A stretch of 42,097 nucleotides of DNA from an uncultured Clostridia bacterium (GCA_947581635.1 CANPVE010000017.1:1-42097); one strand, 5' to 3'. Numbered from the stretch's first letter, positions 24,080 through 33,946 are shown. The notes: a model not told the origin generated them from the letters alone. Numbers and translations: made by a program.

Positions 24080-27000
24080 ATGGCACAAAAAAAAACAGCC
24101 GCAAAGGGAAACTTAAAAAAAACGGCAAATAAAAAATCCGTCGCGCGGGGTAAAAATTCCAAGAGTAAGCAATCGTTAAAAGGCAGTAGGACGCAAGGCG
24201 CGAAAGGCAAGAGGAACGCTCGCAAACGTAAGGCATCAAGTACGTCGTCGACTTTGTTCAATCAGATATCCGACAGAATAACCGACTTTGCATCGGGCAT
24301 AGGAAACGCAATCGGTTTTGATAAGTCACCCAAGCACACTATCGGAAAAGGCAGAGGAGGCGGCAAAAAATCAACTGCCGGTTCGGGTAAAAAATCAAAG
24401 GAGGCTAAACGCAAAATGGCAGATAACGACGAAATTAAACCGGCAGACAGAGGCGAATCCTCGAAATTGACAGAATTCAGTGACCCGGACATAATCCAGG
24501 AAATCAGTTGGAGTCAGCAGGTTTCATCTATAATATTCGGAATTCTTGCACTTTTGATGTTCGCTCTTATAGTCTTCAAGGGCGACAACCTATGGACGGT
24601 AATGCACAACTTCATATTCGGATTGTTCGGCAATATGGCGATATTGTGGAATGCGCTTCTTGTGTATTCGGGATATATGTTTGCCAAACAGAAAGGATCT
24701 CACATATTGGAGATTACTCGCTCGGCGGCGGGTATAATCATATTTGCAGACGTACTCAATTATATTATGATACAGTCCAACGGATACAGAAATACTTACA
24801 ATGAGCTTACATACAGTATATTTGACCTTGCAGCGCAAATATACCGTGATGGAAGCCAGTTGGGCGGCACAGGCCTTATCGGCGGCGTAATAGGAGAAAT
24901 ATTACTTAGATTGATGGGAAAGATAGGCGGATCCATAATCTGCATTCTTGCACTTTTTGGATTTTCCATGTTGATATCTCACACTACGCCGGTAGCACTG
25001 ATAGAGGGTATCAGAGACGGTTTGAAAAACGGCTGGAATATAATCACGTCAATGTTTCGCGAGGAAATACCACAGAGAATCAGATCCGCCATTCAGGGAA
25101 ACGATGAGGAGATTTTCTATAGCTCGGATAGTTTGGAGTGTTCGGATAATGCTGACAACTCCGATAATTCCCAACTGGAATACGCAATCGAACCGGACGA
25201 TATGCTTGTGGTTGCCGGACAGGCTGTCGATGACATATCAAACCGTCTTGACGAACCACAGCTTGCGGAAGTCAAACAATCTCAGAATCTTGCTGACATG
25301 AGCGTAGGAGATCTGGTTAAAAAAGTAACGCAAAATAAGAAAAAAAGTAAGAAGAAAACGAAAGCAGAGGAAATTGAGGAGGAAAAACAAGAATTCGCTA
25401 AACAGGTAATTTCTACAGAAAGCGCGGATACCAACGCTGCGGAAGATGACGAATATAAATATCCCACGCTGCGATTGCTGATAGCTTCCAGAAATTCAGA
25501 TGAGAGCGACAACAGGCAGGAAAATGACGAAACCTCATATAAGCTCATCAATACTCTCGCAGAATATGGGGTTAAGGCCTCCATTTCAAACGTCAGTCGG
25601 GGACCTACAGTTACCCGTTACGAGGTTATTCCTGCTCCAGGCGTAAAGATAAACAAAATTACCAATCTTTCAAACGATATAGCGCTTCGCCTGGCCGCTC
25701 AATCCATAAGAATTGAGGCTCCGATTCCCGGCAAACCCGCTGTAGGCATAGAAATTCCTAACAAGAACAAACAGATGGTGCGCATAAGAGATATAATCGG
25801 ATCGAACGATTTTATTGAGGCAAAGGGCGCGCTTGTGGTAGCTCTGGGCAAGGATATTGAGGGAAACATTGTGCTTTGCGACTTGAGCAAGATGCCTCAT
25901 TTGCTGATTGCCGGTTCTACAGGCTCCGGTAAATCGGTGTGTGTAAACTCAATGCTCATAAGCCTGCTCTATAAGTATTCACCTAAAGAAGTGCGCATGG
26001 TGCTTATTGACCCAAAGTCGGTTGAGTTTGATATGTACAACGGCATACCTCACTTGTTGGTTCCTGTGGTTTGTGAGCCAAAGAAAGCGGCAGGTGCGCT
26101 GCAATGGGCGGTGAGCGAAATGCTGAAGCGTTATGGAATGCTCAAGGAACGCGGGGCACGAAATATAGACAATTACAACCGATTGGTGGAGGAGACAGGT
26201 GAGTTTGAAAAGCTGTGTCGAATTGTCATAGTAATAGACGAAATGGCGGATTTGATGATAGCCTCTCCCAAGGAGGTTGAGGATGCTATCGCCAGACTGG
26301 CTGCTATGGCGCGCGCGGCAGGAATGTATATGGTACTTGCTACGCAGAGACCGTCCGTAGATGTAATCACCGGTACAATTAAAAACAACATTCCAAGCCG
26401 AATCGCCCTTGCGGTGTCGTCGCAGATAGATTCACGTACCATTCTTGACGAGGGAGGCGCGGAGAATCTGATAGGCTACGGTGATATGTTATATCACCCC
26501 ATGGGTTCAAGCAAGCACACGCGCGTCCAAGGCTGCTTTGTGGACGATATAGAAGTAGACCGCGTGATTAAATTCGTTAAGCAGAACGGTTCTGCCGAAT
26601 ACGACGACAGCATTGCAGATGAGATAGAGCGCAATTCTCTTGACGGATCGGCAGAAAACAGAGCTGATTTCTCCGATAAAGACGAATTTTTTGAAAAGGC
26701 TGTGGAGGTTGTGACAGAAGCGGGACAGGCTTCCACCTCGATGCTGCAAAGGCGGCTCGGCGTCGGATACGCGCGCGCCGGCAGGATAATAGACCAGCTT
26801 GAAGAACAGGGAATTATCGGGCCATATGAAGGTTCCAAGCCGCGAGCAGTGCTCATAACCCGAGCGCAGTGGCTCGAGATGACCATGAGCAGGATACCGT
26901 CAGGCAAGAATGACCCGATAGTGCGCAGCCATAGCCAATTTGCCGCTCAGACTTTGGACAACGGTCACGAAGAAATAACCGCCAAACAATCCGAGTTTTT

Positions 27001-27961
27001 CAACGCGGACAATGCACAGGACGAATATATTGATTACGACATGATTGAGAATGTTGAAATTTCCGATAGCGGAGCCGATGATGACGAGTATATTGAGATA
27101 GAATATGCAGAGGAACAATCGGAGGATACACAGGAATCCGGCGATACAGATGTCAGCGGTGACGACATTCAGATAAGTGAGACAGGCGAAGATTGTGCAG
27201 ACAACCACGCGTCTGACAACCGTAATGATGAATTTGATGAGCTTGACGACATTGAGATAATACCGTTACGGGTGAGAGATTTAACACAATTCTTCGACGA
27301 CAGCGCAGATGACGAGAGCATAATTGAGCAATCTGTGGACGTTAGCCAAGATGAAGTCGGTTCGACCGGGGACAAGTCCGAAAATGTTGACGAAGCCTCG
27401 CATATCAGGGACTTTACACAATTCCTCGACGACAGCGCAGACGGCGAGAGCATAATTGAGCAATCTGTGGACGTTAGCCAAGATGAAGTCGGTTCGACCG
27501 GGGACAAGTCTGAAAATGTTGACGAAGCCTCGCATATCAGGGACTTTACACAATTCCTCGATGACAGCGCAGACGGCGAGAGCATAATTGAGCAATCTGC
27601 AAGCGTTAGTCAAGATGAAGTCGGTTCGACCGGGGACAAGTCCGAAAATGTTGACGAAGCCTCGCATATCAGGGATTTTACACAATTCTTTGACGACAGC
27701 GCAGACGACGAGGAAAATACGGACTTAACCGCAGAAGAATCCGAGCATAATTGGTCAGATGATAATTCGGGCGATGACGAAAATGTTGATCTGCCTCCGT
27801 GGGACATTCCGGAGGAATTATCAAAGAAACCTCCGTTAGAGATGCAAACTAAAAAGTCCCCATCTACGCGCGATATTTTTGACGATGACGATGATGAACA
27901 ATTGTACAATGAGATACTGTCATCTTCATGGGTAAAAAGATTAGATAATAACAAGAAATGA
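24080..27961 (+). CDS. FtsK/SpoIIIE DNA translocase with acidic repeat tail
   Basis: Pumps DNA through the septum in division or sporulation. 1293 residues: a very basic Lys-rich N-terminus (1-112), about four membrane helices (about 145-310), an acidic linker, then the motor with Walker A GSTGSGKS (612-619), VIVIDEMADL (about 717-726), TQRPSVDVITG, and the winged-helix gamma domain (about 868-935, GYARAGRIIDQLEEQGIIGP). The family normally ends there. Here about 358 more acidic residues follow, including three near-identical 44-residue repeats (1079-1210). The ATG at 24080 has only a weak GAGG 14 bases away; an in-frame ATG at 24416 has AAAGGAGG 11 bases upstream and would give a form without the basic region. 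SpoIIIE versus FtsK cannot be decided. Confidence 0.93.
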   Translation: MAQKKTAAKGNLKKTANKKSVARGKNSKSKQSLKGSRTQGAKGKRNARKRKASSTSSTLFNQISDRITDFASGIGNAIGFDKSPKHTIGKGRGGGKKSTAGSGKKSKEAKRKMADNDEIKPADRGESSKLTEFSDPDIIQEISWSQQVSSIIFGILALLMFALIVFKGDNLWTVMHNFIFGLFGNMAILWNALLVYSGYMFAKQKGSHILEITRSAAGIIIFADVLNYIMIQSNGYRNTYNELTYSIFDLAAQIYRDGSQLGGTGLIGGVIGEILLRLMGKIGGSIICILALFGFSMLISHTTPVALIEGIRDGLKNGWNIITSMFREEIPQRIRSAIQGNDEEIFYSSDSLECSDNADNSDNSQLEYAIEPDDMLVVAGQAVDDISNRLDEPQLAEVKQSQNLADMSVGDLVKKVTQNKKKSKKKTKAEEIEEEKQEFAKQVISTESADTNAAEDDEYKYPTLRLLIASRNSDESDNRQENDETSYKLINTLAEYGVKASISNVSRGPTVTRYEVIPAPGVKINKITNLSNDIALRLAAQSIRIEAPIPGKPAVGIEIPNKNKQMVRIRDIIGSNDFIEAKGALVVALGKDIEGNIVLCDLSKMPHLLIAGSTGSGKSVCVNSMLISLLYKYSPKEVRMVLIDPKSVEFDMYNGIPHLLVPVVCEPKKAAGALQWAVSEMLKRYGMLKERGARNIDNYNRLVEETGEFEKLCRIVIVIDEMADLMIASPKEVEDAIARLAAMARAAGMYMVLATQRPSVDVITGTIKNNIPSRIALAVSSQIDSRTILDEGGAENLIGYGDMLYHPMGSSKHTRVQGCFVDDIEVDRVIKFVKQNGSAEYDDSIADEIERNSLDGSAENRADFSDKDEFFEKAVEVVTEAGQASTSMLQRRLGVGYARAGRIIDQLEEQGIIGPYEGSKPRAVLITRAQWLEMTMSRIPSGKNDPIVRSHSQFAAQTLDNGHEEITAKQSEFFNADNAQDEYIDYDMIENVEISDSGADDDEYIEIEYAEEQSEDTQESGDTDVSGDDIQISETGEDCADNHASDNRNDEFDELDDIEIIPLRVRDLTQFFDDSADDESIIEQSVDVSQDEVGSTGDKSENVDEASHIRDFTQFLDDSADGESIIEQSVDVSQDEVGSTGDKSENVDEASHIRDFTQFLDDSADGESIIEQSASVSQDEVGSTGDKSENVDEASHIRDFTQFFDDSADDEENTDLTAEESEHNWSDDNSGDDENVDLPPWDIPEELSKKPPLEMQTKKSPSTRDIFDDDDDEQLYNEILSSSWVKRLDNNKK
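27314..27709 (+). repeat. three tandem 132-bp coding repeats in the ftsK tail
   Basis: Units 27314-27445, 27446-27577 and 27578-27709 are almost identical in DNA and encode 44 residues each, starting ESIIEQS and containing EVGSTGDKSENVDEAS and RDFTQF. The last third of a unit also precedes the first copy (27278-27313), so the array is 3.3 units. Near-identity at synonymous positions points to recent duplication. Confidence 0.95.
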
Positions 27962-27970
27962 GGTGAGATC

Positions 27971-29911
27971 GTGGCTTTTTTACCGATTTCACGTGAAGAC
28001 ATACAAAAACTCGGCTGGGATTATGTTGATTTCGTGTATGTTTCAGGCGACGCATATGTAGATCACCCCAGTTTTGGTGTTGCAATAATCTCCAGAATAC
28101 TGGAGGCAAAAGGATACAGGGTAGCGATTTTGCCACAGCCTGATGTAAAGCGTCTGGAGTTGTTCACGCAATTTGGCAAGCCCCGCCTTGCATATCTTGT
28201 CACGGCGGGCAATATAGATTCAATGGTGGCGCATTACACGGCCGCGAAGAAAAAACGCGGTGAAGATTCTTTTTCCCCCGGCGGTAAGCCTGGAAAACGT
28301 CCCGACCGCGCAACAATAGTTTACAGCAGGCTTTGCCGGCAAGCGTATCCCGATGTTCCGATAATAATAGGAGGTTTGGAGGCATCGCTCAGGCGATTTG
28401 CAAACTATGACTATTGGGACGATGAGGTAAAACCATCTATTCTGATTGAATCAGGCGCGGATATACTTTCGTATGGAATGGGCGAGTATTCGATGATGGA
28501 GATTGCCGGGCGGCTGAGCGGAGGTGAAAATATCTCTACAATAACGGACGTGCGCGGGACCTGCGTTGCCGTGCCGGTGAATGAATATATTGCGTCATCT
28601 GTGGCGGAATGCCCATCATATGAGCAAGTGTGTAAGTCCAAGCGCGAATATGCCATATCATGCCGAATTGAGCAAGATGAACAGGATTGGATACACGGCA
28701 GGAAAATAATACAGCGCCATGGCGATATGATGCTGATACAAAATCCGCCTATGCGCCCGATAACTACGGAGGATTTCGATTGGACTTATGAACTGCCTTA
28801 TGAACGCACATATCACCCGATATACGAAGCGCAGGGCGGCGTTCCAGCTATAAAAGAGGTTGAATTTTCCATAATCCACAATCGCGGTTGCTTTGGCGCG
28901 TGCGCTTTTTGTTCTCTGGCATTTCACCAAGGGCGACAGGTTTCAACACGCAGCATAGATTCGGTAGTTCGCGAGGCGGAGAAACTGACACACAATCCGA
29001 ATTTTAAGGGCTATATTCACGACGTTGGCGGACCAACGGCAAACTTCCGAATACACTCCTGTAAGAAACAGGAAAAGGCTGGAATGTGCAGGGGTGGCAA
29101 AAGGTGCCTTGCACCAGAACCTTGTCCCGCGCTTCAGGTAGACCACAGCGAATTTTTGGAGATGTTGCGCAGGATTCGCGCTCTGCCCAAAGTCAAGAAG
29201 GTATTCGTGCGTTCGGGCATACGCTTTGACTACATGATATTGGAGAAGGATCCCCAGGTTATGCGAGAGTTGGTAGAATTTCATGTAAGCGGACAGCTTA
29301 AAGTGGCGCCCGAGCATTGTTCCGCTCAAGTTCTCGACAAGATGGGAAAACCGCATTTTGAGGTGTACAAGAAATTCGCAAAGAAATTCTACGGGATTAC
29401 CGAGGAGATAGGGAAGAGGCAATACCTCGTGCCGTATCTGATGAGCTCCCACCCCGGCAGCACCATCAACGACGCTATAGAGCTTTCGCTTTTCCTCAAA
29501 AAAGAACATTTGCACCCCGAGCAAGTACAGGATTTTTATCCAACTCCGGGAACCATATCCACTTGCATTTTTTATACCGGACTTGATCCCTACACTCTCA
29601 AGGAGGTGTATGTGCCCCGAACACCGCAGGATAAGGCCGTGCAGCGCGCTTTACTGCAATACTTCCGCCCGGAGAATCACGACATTGTGGAACAGGCATT
29701 GATAAAAGCGGGACGCACTGACCTTATCGGAAATTCCCCCAACTGCCTTATCCGCCCCTCGCAGAAATACAGGCAAGTTCACACCGCAAAACCCCAGGGA
29801 AACGCAAGGAGCGGCGGAGCAAATTCAAACAGAGGCGGAATAAAAAACGGCAAAACATTTAAGAAAAGCCCTATAAGAAACAAAAACAAGAAAAAAGGAC
29901 AGAAACTATGA
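27971..29911 (+). CDS. YgiQ family radical SAM protein
   Basis: 646 residues. The N-terminal part (about 1-290) carries the YgiQ/UPF0313 signature (FVYVSGDAYVDHPSFG, LGxxTAGNIDSMVAHYTA-like region, IGGLEASLRRFANYDYWDD). The radical SAM core follows with the 4Fe-4S cluster cysteines in GCFGACAFC (about 307-314), then SHPGST and the lysine/glycine-rich tail typical of the family. The reaction is unknown. It starts with GTG 9 bases after the ftsK stop, with GAGGTGAG as ribosome site, so it is co-transcribed with ftsK. It overlaps the next gene by 4 bases. Confidence 0.92.
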   Translation: MAFLPISREDIQKLGWDYVDFVYVSGDAYVDHPSFGVAIISRILEAKGYRVAILPQPDVKRLELFTQFGKPRLAYLVTAGNIDSMVAHYTAAKKKRGEDSFSPGGKPGKRPDRATIVYSRLCRQAYPDVPIIIGGLEASLRRFANYDYWDDEVKPSILIESGADILSYGMGEYSMMEIAGRLSGGENISTITDVRGTCVAVPVNEYIASSVAECPSYEQVCKSKREYAISCRIEQDEQDWIHGRKIIQRHGDMMLIQNPPMRPITTEDFDWTYELPYERTYHPIYEAQGGVPAIKEVEFSIIHNRGCFGACAFCSLAFHQGRQVSTRSIDSVVREAEKLTHNPNFKGYIHDVGGPTANFRIHSCKKQEKAGMCRGGKRCLAPEPCPALQVDHSEFLEMLRRIRALPKVKKVFVRSGIRFDYMILEKDPQVMRELVEFHVSGQLKVAPEHCSAQVLDKMGKPHFEVYKKFAKKFYGITEEIGKRQYLVPYLMSSHPGSTINDAIELSLFLKKEHLHPEQVQDFYPTPGTISTCIFYTGLDPYTLKEVYVPRTPQDKAVQRALLQYFRPENHDIVEQALIKAGRTDLIGNSPNCLIRPSQKYRQVHTAKPQGNARSGGANSNRGGIKNGKTFKKSPIRNKNKKKGQKL

Positions 29912-30858
29912 TGAGTGTTAAGATGAGACGGATAACAGTATCACTGTTGTGTATTACGATGTCGGCTGTCGTAATGTTGATAAGTTCACTGTCAAGTTGT
30001 TCACCTGAGGGAACTGACGAGTGGCTTGACCTCATATTCGGTGAAGATGGATATGAGACAATAGGTGACAGCCTGGAGGGAGAAGCAAAGTTAAAAATGC
30101 ACGTTATTGATATCGGACAGGGCGACTCCGAACTCATACAGTGCGGTGATAAAAACATTCTGATTGACTGCGGTGAAAACGGTATGGGTGAGACCGTGCT
30201 TAATTACCTCGACAGGATAGGTGTAACACATTTGGATTGGCTGATTGGCACCCATCCTCATTCTGATCACATAGGCGGCATGGACACAGTAATCAACAGC
30301 GACATCGAGATTGACAAGATTATGATGCCGCAGACATCGGAGGATATGACGCCCACAACCAAAACATACAATGACGTGCTCGACGCGATAAGCGCCAAAA
30401 AGTTAAAAATCACTCGTCCTGCACCAGGCAGAGAATATGATTTGGACGGCGTTACAATGCTTGTGCTCTCGCCCAAGAAAATGGCCGAATATAGCGATTT
30501 GAACGATTACTCGGTAGTGTTGAAATTTACATATGATGACGTTTCGATCCTCACAGGCGGTGACGCCACAAAGAAAGTCGAAAAGGAACTCATGGCGACA
30601 AAGTATGATATCAGCGCCCAGATTTACAAGGCCTCTCACCATGGCGGCAAGGAATCGAATTCTGAAGCGTTCATAGAAGCTGTACACCCCGAATATTGTG
30701 CGGTGTCGGCAGGCAAGGATAACAAGTACGGGCATCCTGCCAAGGAAACCTTGTCAAGGCTTGCCGCGATAGACTGTACTGTCAACAGGACAGACCTTGA
30801 TGGAAATTTGCTTTATGAGACTGACGGAAAGAATATCTCGGTGGCAATTTCAAAATAA
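29908..30858 (+). CDS. ComEC-like metallo-beta-lactamase-fold lipoprotein
   Basis: 316 residues with an N-terminal lipoprotein signal (basic start, hydrophobic core, lipobox L-S-S-C at about residue 31). The core is like the C-terminal hydrolase domain of ComEC: HVIDIGQGDSELI, the metal site THPHSDHIGG (about 114-123), LTGGD and ASHHGGKESNS. In ComEC this domain is proposed to degrade the non-transported DNA strand; here it stands alone and is predicted to be outside the membrane. AAAAGGAC precedes the ATG, which overlaps the ygiQ-type stop. It is followed by a DUF3006 gene, a common pair. A surface nuclease role is inference. Confidence 0.88.
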   Translation: MMSVKMRRITVSLLCITMSAVVMLISSLSSCSPEGTDEWLDLIFGEDGYETIGDSLEGEAKLKMHVIDIGQGDSELIQCGDKNILIDCGENGMGETVLNYLDRIGVTHLDWLIGTHPHSDHIGGMDTVINSDIEIDKIMMPQTSEDMTPTTKTYNDVLDAISAKKLKITRPAPGREYDLDGVTMLVLSPKKMAEYSDLNDYSVVLKFTYDDVSILTGGDATKKVEKELMATKYDISAQIYKASHHGGKESNSEAFIEAVHPEYCAVSAGKDNKYGHPAKETLSRLAAIDCTVNRTDLDGNLLYETDGKNISVAISK

Positions 30859-30905
30859 ATTTCAGGTTGTTAAAAATCTATAAAAAATTTAAGGAGAAAT
30901 GAAAA

Positions 30906-31130
30906 ATGAGGCATCTGACAGTTGACAGGATAGACGGCATTTATGCCATTTGCGAGGACAATGAGCGCAAGATGTTCGCCATTCCCATAGCTGAGCTTCC
31001 GAGCAGCGTCCGAGAGGGAGATAAGCTTGATATTGACGATGAAGGCACAGTGTATATAAACGGTGAGGCAACAGACCGAGAGCGTAAATCGGTTAGGAAA
31101 AAGGAAAATTCACTCTTTACAGACGATTAA
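30906..31130 (+). CDS. DUF3006 domain protein
   Basis: 74 residues with the DUF3006 pattern: VDRIDGIYAICED at the start, IPIAELPSSVREGDKLDI in the middle (SH3-like barrel strands) and a charged tail. AAGGAG lies 8-9 bases upstream of the ATG. Members often sit directly after ComEC-like MBL genes, as here 47 bases downstream. Function unknown. Last gene before the IS element; no terminator is clear in 31131-31305, where I see nothing else supported. Confidence 0.85.
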   Translation: MRHLTVDRIDGIYAICEDNERKMFAIPIAELPSSVREGDKLDIDDEGTVYINGEATDRERKSVRKKENSLFTDD

Positions 31131-31305
31131 ATTTTTTAAAAAATATTAATTATCTCAAAAAGCCTTGATTTTACGGACAATTTCGCAGGACAACAAGCCG
31201 GATTTACTAGGTTTGAGGAAAGAGCCTTGATATGCACCCCACTTTCTGCCAGATAAAAAGCCCAAAGATAAGGCACATCAGCATAGACCAGATACACGAC
31301 AACTA

Positions 31306-32053
31306 GAGCGTGTTCACATAAAAAGGGCGTCAAAAATCATAGCGAGAGTAATTACAGATAGAAAGATGGTATCAAGTTTATCATAGCGAGTGAATACTTT
31401 TCTAAGGCGCTTTAGTCTGAGGAAGTATCGTTCTACTTCATTACGACGCTTGTATAATTCCTTATCATAGACCCAAGGTTGTTTACGATTTTTCTTTGGA
31501 GCGACAACAACATCAAACCCCTGCTTCTCAGCTAAAGCACGAGTTTGATCATCTTCATAAGCCATGTCCATAAGCAGACTGTGATTGTTTTCCGAATTTG
31601 TTTCTATCAGTTTCCGGCCTTCCGGCGCATCGTGGTGATTACCCGGTGAGAGGTGAAAAACAAAAGCATAACAGGCAGACGCGCAGCATAAGTGCAGCTT
31701 TGTTGTCAGTCTCCTTTTGAGTGTCCGATGCACAGTGTGTCGGTACGAATGTCGATGATATTCATTTCCTGCATTTCTTCAAAAATCTTTTGTATGGTTC
31801 CGTTTTTTGACCACCTGTTAAATTTCATATAAATGGTGTGCCACTTCCCAAACTTTTTCGGCAAAGCCCTCCATTTACAGCCATTTTCTATCATGTAAAG
31901 TAATGCACACAAAAATTGATAATTTGAAATTTCGGGTGGTTTCCTCGGTATTGGCATTAAATGCTCTATTTTTCTGAATTGTTTTTTGGTCAGTTTCATG
32001 ATTTTATTATACTGTATTTTTACACGCTTGTAAACCTTTATGTGAACACACTC
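31306..32053 (-). mobile_element. IS5-family insertion sequence (IS427-like), copy 1, 748 bp
   Basis: The ends are imperfect inverted repeats: GAGCGTGTTCACATAAA at 31306 and, read from the other end, GAGTGTGTTCACATAAA at 32053. TA flanks both ends (31304-31305 and 32054-32055), consistent with a 2-bp target duplication. It contains two overlapping transposase frames on the minus strand. Its right end cuts into brxL, but the left flank is not brxL, so a simple insertion does not explain the junctions. A second copy starts at 41957 in the same orientation. Confidence 0.9.
31314..31999 (-). pseudogene. IS5-family transposase, two frames, internally deleted
   Basis: The upstream frame (31999 to 31706) has the IS5-type start with YQFLCALLYMIENGCKWRALP and GKWHTIYMKFNRW. 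The downstream frame (31733 to 31314) has LTTKLHL, FHLSPGNHHDAPEGRKL and the catalytic-Glu helix RRNEVERYFLRLKR. IS427-type elements normally join two such frames by ribosomal frameshifting. Here the segment between TDTLC and the TTKLHL block is too short: the family's DST motif (first catalytic Asp) and the following 20-odd residues are missing. I therefore think this copy is inactive. The family call is firm; the deletion is inferred from memory of homologues. Confidence 0.8.
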
Positions 32054-32054
32054 T

Positions 32055-33933
32055 AAAGAGGGAGCAAATGTCCCTGTCTACGTCTTCAAATTTCTTCTTG
32101 GTCAGTATTGCAGCTCCGACGACCCGGATGTGATCGAATAGGGCGTAAGCTCCGTCAAACTCATCTTGGCAGATAATTATGTGCGCGCTGACGAAGCGCA
32201 GAAAATCCTTTCTGTGCTTCGTCAGCGCGAGAGCTATACGGTCATTGACAAGATCACTGTAAACTTGAACATAAAAAAGGACAGCTGCGAAGCCAAGTTT
32301 TCCAATCTCGGCATCAAAGCTATCCCTATTTCTGAGGAATACCCCACCAAATTTGACCGACTACTCTGCGGAGGCATCTGGTGTATCGTCAAGCTTGACT
32401 ACGAGTATATCGGGGAAGAAAAGAACGCATCCCCTATCCATAAGCTGACGCCGATCCAGATGCCCCGTGTGGACATCGAGGAATTGAAACAGGGACGCAA
32501 AGCTTTTACTCAAGAGGAATGGATGAAGATTCTCCTGCGCCCCATCGGCATGGAGCCGCACAAGCTGAACAACCGAGAGCGGTGGCTGCTTTTGGCGCGT
32601 ATGCTGCCCCTCATTGAAAACAACTTCAACCTCTGTGAGCTGGGATCGCGAAGCACGGGTAAATCCCATATTTTCAAAGAGATTTCACCGAACAGCATCC
32701 TTGTGTCCGGCGGCCAGACGACGGTTGCTAACCTGTTCTACAATATGGCGAGGAAAACCGTAGGGCTGGTAGGACTTTGGGACTGCGTTGCCTTTGACGA
32801 GGTTGCCGGTAACTTTAAGGATAAAGGCGGCATCCAGATTATGAAAGACTATATGGCATCCGGCTCTTTCGCTCGTGGCAAGGAAGAAAAAGCTGTTTCT
32901 GTCTCTATGGTTTTTGTGGGCAACATCAATCAGGGCGTTGACGTACTGCTGAAGACATCCAGCTTATTTGACCCATTCCCACCTGAGATGGGAACAGACA
33001 CTGCTTTCCTTGACCGTATCCATTGCTATGTTCCCGGCTGGGAAATTACAAAATTCAGACCAGAGCATTTCACGGACGATCTCGGCTTTACTACTGATTA
33101 TCTGTCCGAGTTTATCCGGGAACTGCGCAAAGAACAGCAAAGCGACGCACTGGACAAGTATTTCCGGCTGGGGAAGAACCTGAACCAGCGCGATACTATC
33201 GCTGTGCGGAAGATTGTCTGCAGTTTCATCAAACTCCTTTACCCTGATGGAGAATATATAAAGGAACAGCTTGAAGAAATCCTTGTGTTCGCATTGGAAA
33301 TGCGCCGCCGCGTCAAAGAACAGCTCAAAAAGCTGGGCGGTATGGAGTTTTACGATGTGAACTTCTCCTATATCGACCTCGACACCTTTGAGGAACACTA
33401 TGTCTCTGTCCCGGAACAGGGCGGCGGGAAGCTGATCCCAGAGGGAATGTGCAATCCCGGTCAGGTCTATACCATCTCACAGGGCGAGTCCGGCATGATA
33501 GGCGCTTTCCGGCTCGAATCTCACATGCTTCCCGGAAACGGCAAGTTTGAGCGGACAAGACTTGGCTCAGATACAAAATGCAAAGAGGCTACAAATACTG
33601 CGTTCAACTATCAGGATTTGCAGGGCATCGGACTGACGCAAAAGTTGGCACTTCCGACACTGATCTCGCTTGCCTCTATCGCAATGGCAAAGCCCACGGT
33701 CAGCAGCTTGGCGGTGTTGGGCGACGTCAGCATCGCAGGGACTATTATGAAATTGGACGAACTTGCCAATACCCTGCAAGTATGCCTTGACAACGGGGCA
33801 AAAAAGGTCCTGCTCCCGATTACCTCGGCGGTCGATCTTGGGACTGTACCCTCTGAACTGATTTGGATGCTTCAACCTGATTTTCTATCAGAGTGCGGAG
33901 GACGCAACTTTCAAGGCGCTCGGCGTGGAGTAA
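32055..33933 (+). pseudogene. brxL: BrxL (BREX Lon-like AAA+ protein), truncated and frame-broken
   Basis: The reading frame can be followed from the IS end (KEGANVPVYV at 32055) to a TAA at 33931. It carries the BrxL hallmarks: Walker A ELGSRSTGKSH, PNSILVSGGQTTVANLFYNM, Walker B-like WDCVAFDEVAG, IMKDYMASGSFARG, FVGNIN, DRIHCYVPGWE, LNQRDTIAVRK, GGMEFYDVNFSYID, VPEQGGG and a Lon-like C-terminal part (VLGDVSIAGTI, GAKKVLLP). Three defects are visible. About 45 N-terminal codons are lost at the IS. A TAG stands at 32139-32141 where homologues have Glu. One extra T in the run 33881-33884 shifts the last 17 codons; the original end (ATFKALGVE, then TAA) is readable in the other frame. The remaining open frame (from TTG 32166) lacks a ribosome site. 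In BREX defence, BrxL binds DNA and is needed to stop phage replication in type I systems. The Lon-type catalytic Ser motif is not seen. Confidence 0.9.
32184..32229. repeat. near-perfect 21-bp hairpin inside brxL
   Basis: CGCGCTGACGAAGC (32184-32197) and GCTTCGTCAGCGCG (32216-32229) are exact complements. After one mismatched pair, CAGAAA and TTTCTG extend the stem to a 4-base loop (32205-32208). It lies inside coding sequence for VRADEAQKILSVLRQR, where such pairing is not expected from the protein. Confidence 0.8.
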
Positions 33934-33946
33934 AGGAGAAACGGCA

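Noticed and set aside
27169..27685. Long minus-strand frames opposite the ftsK tail
   Set aside because: They mirror the tandem 132-bp repeats and have no ribosome site or known domain; the plus-strand frame is continuous with ftsK.
31136..31333. 65-codon minus-strand frame beginning in the IS end
   Set aside because: It crosses the IS boundary at 31306, so the frame is accidental; the part outside the IS shows no domain.
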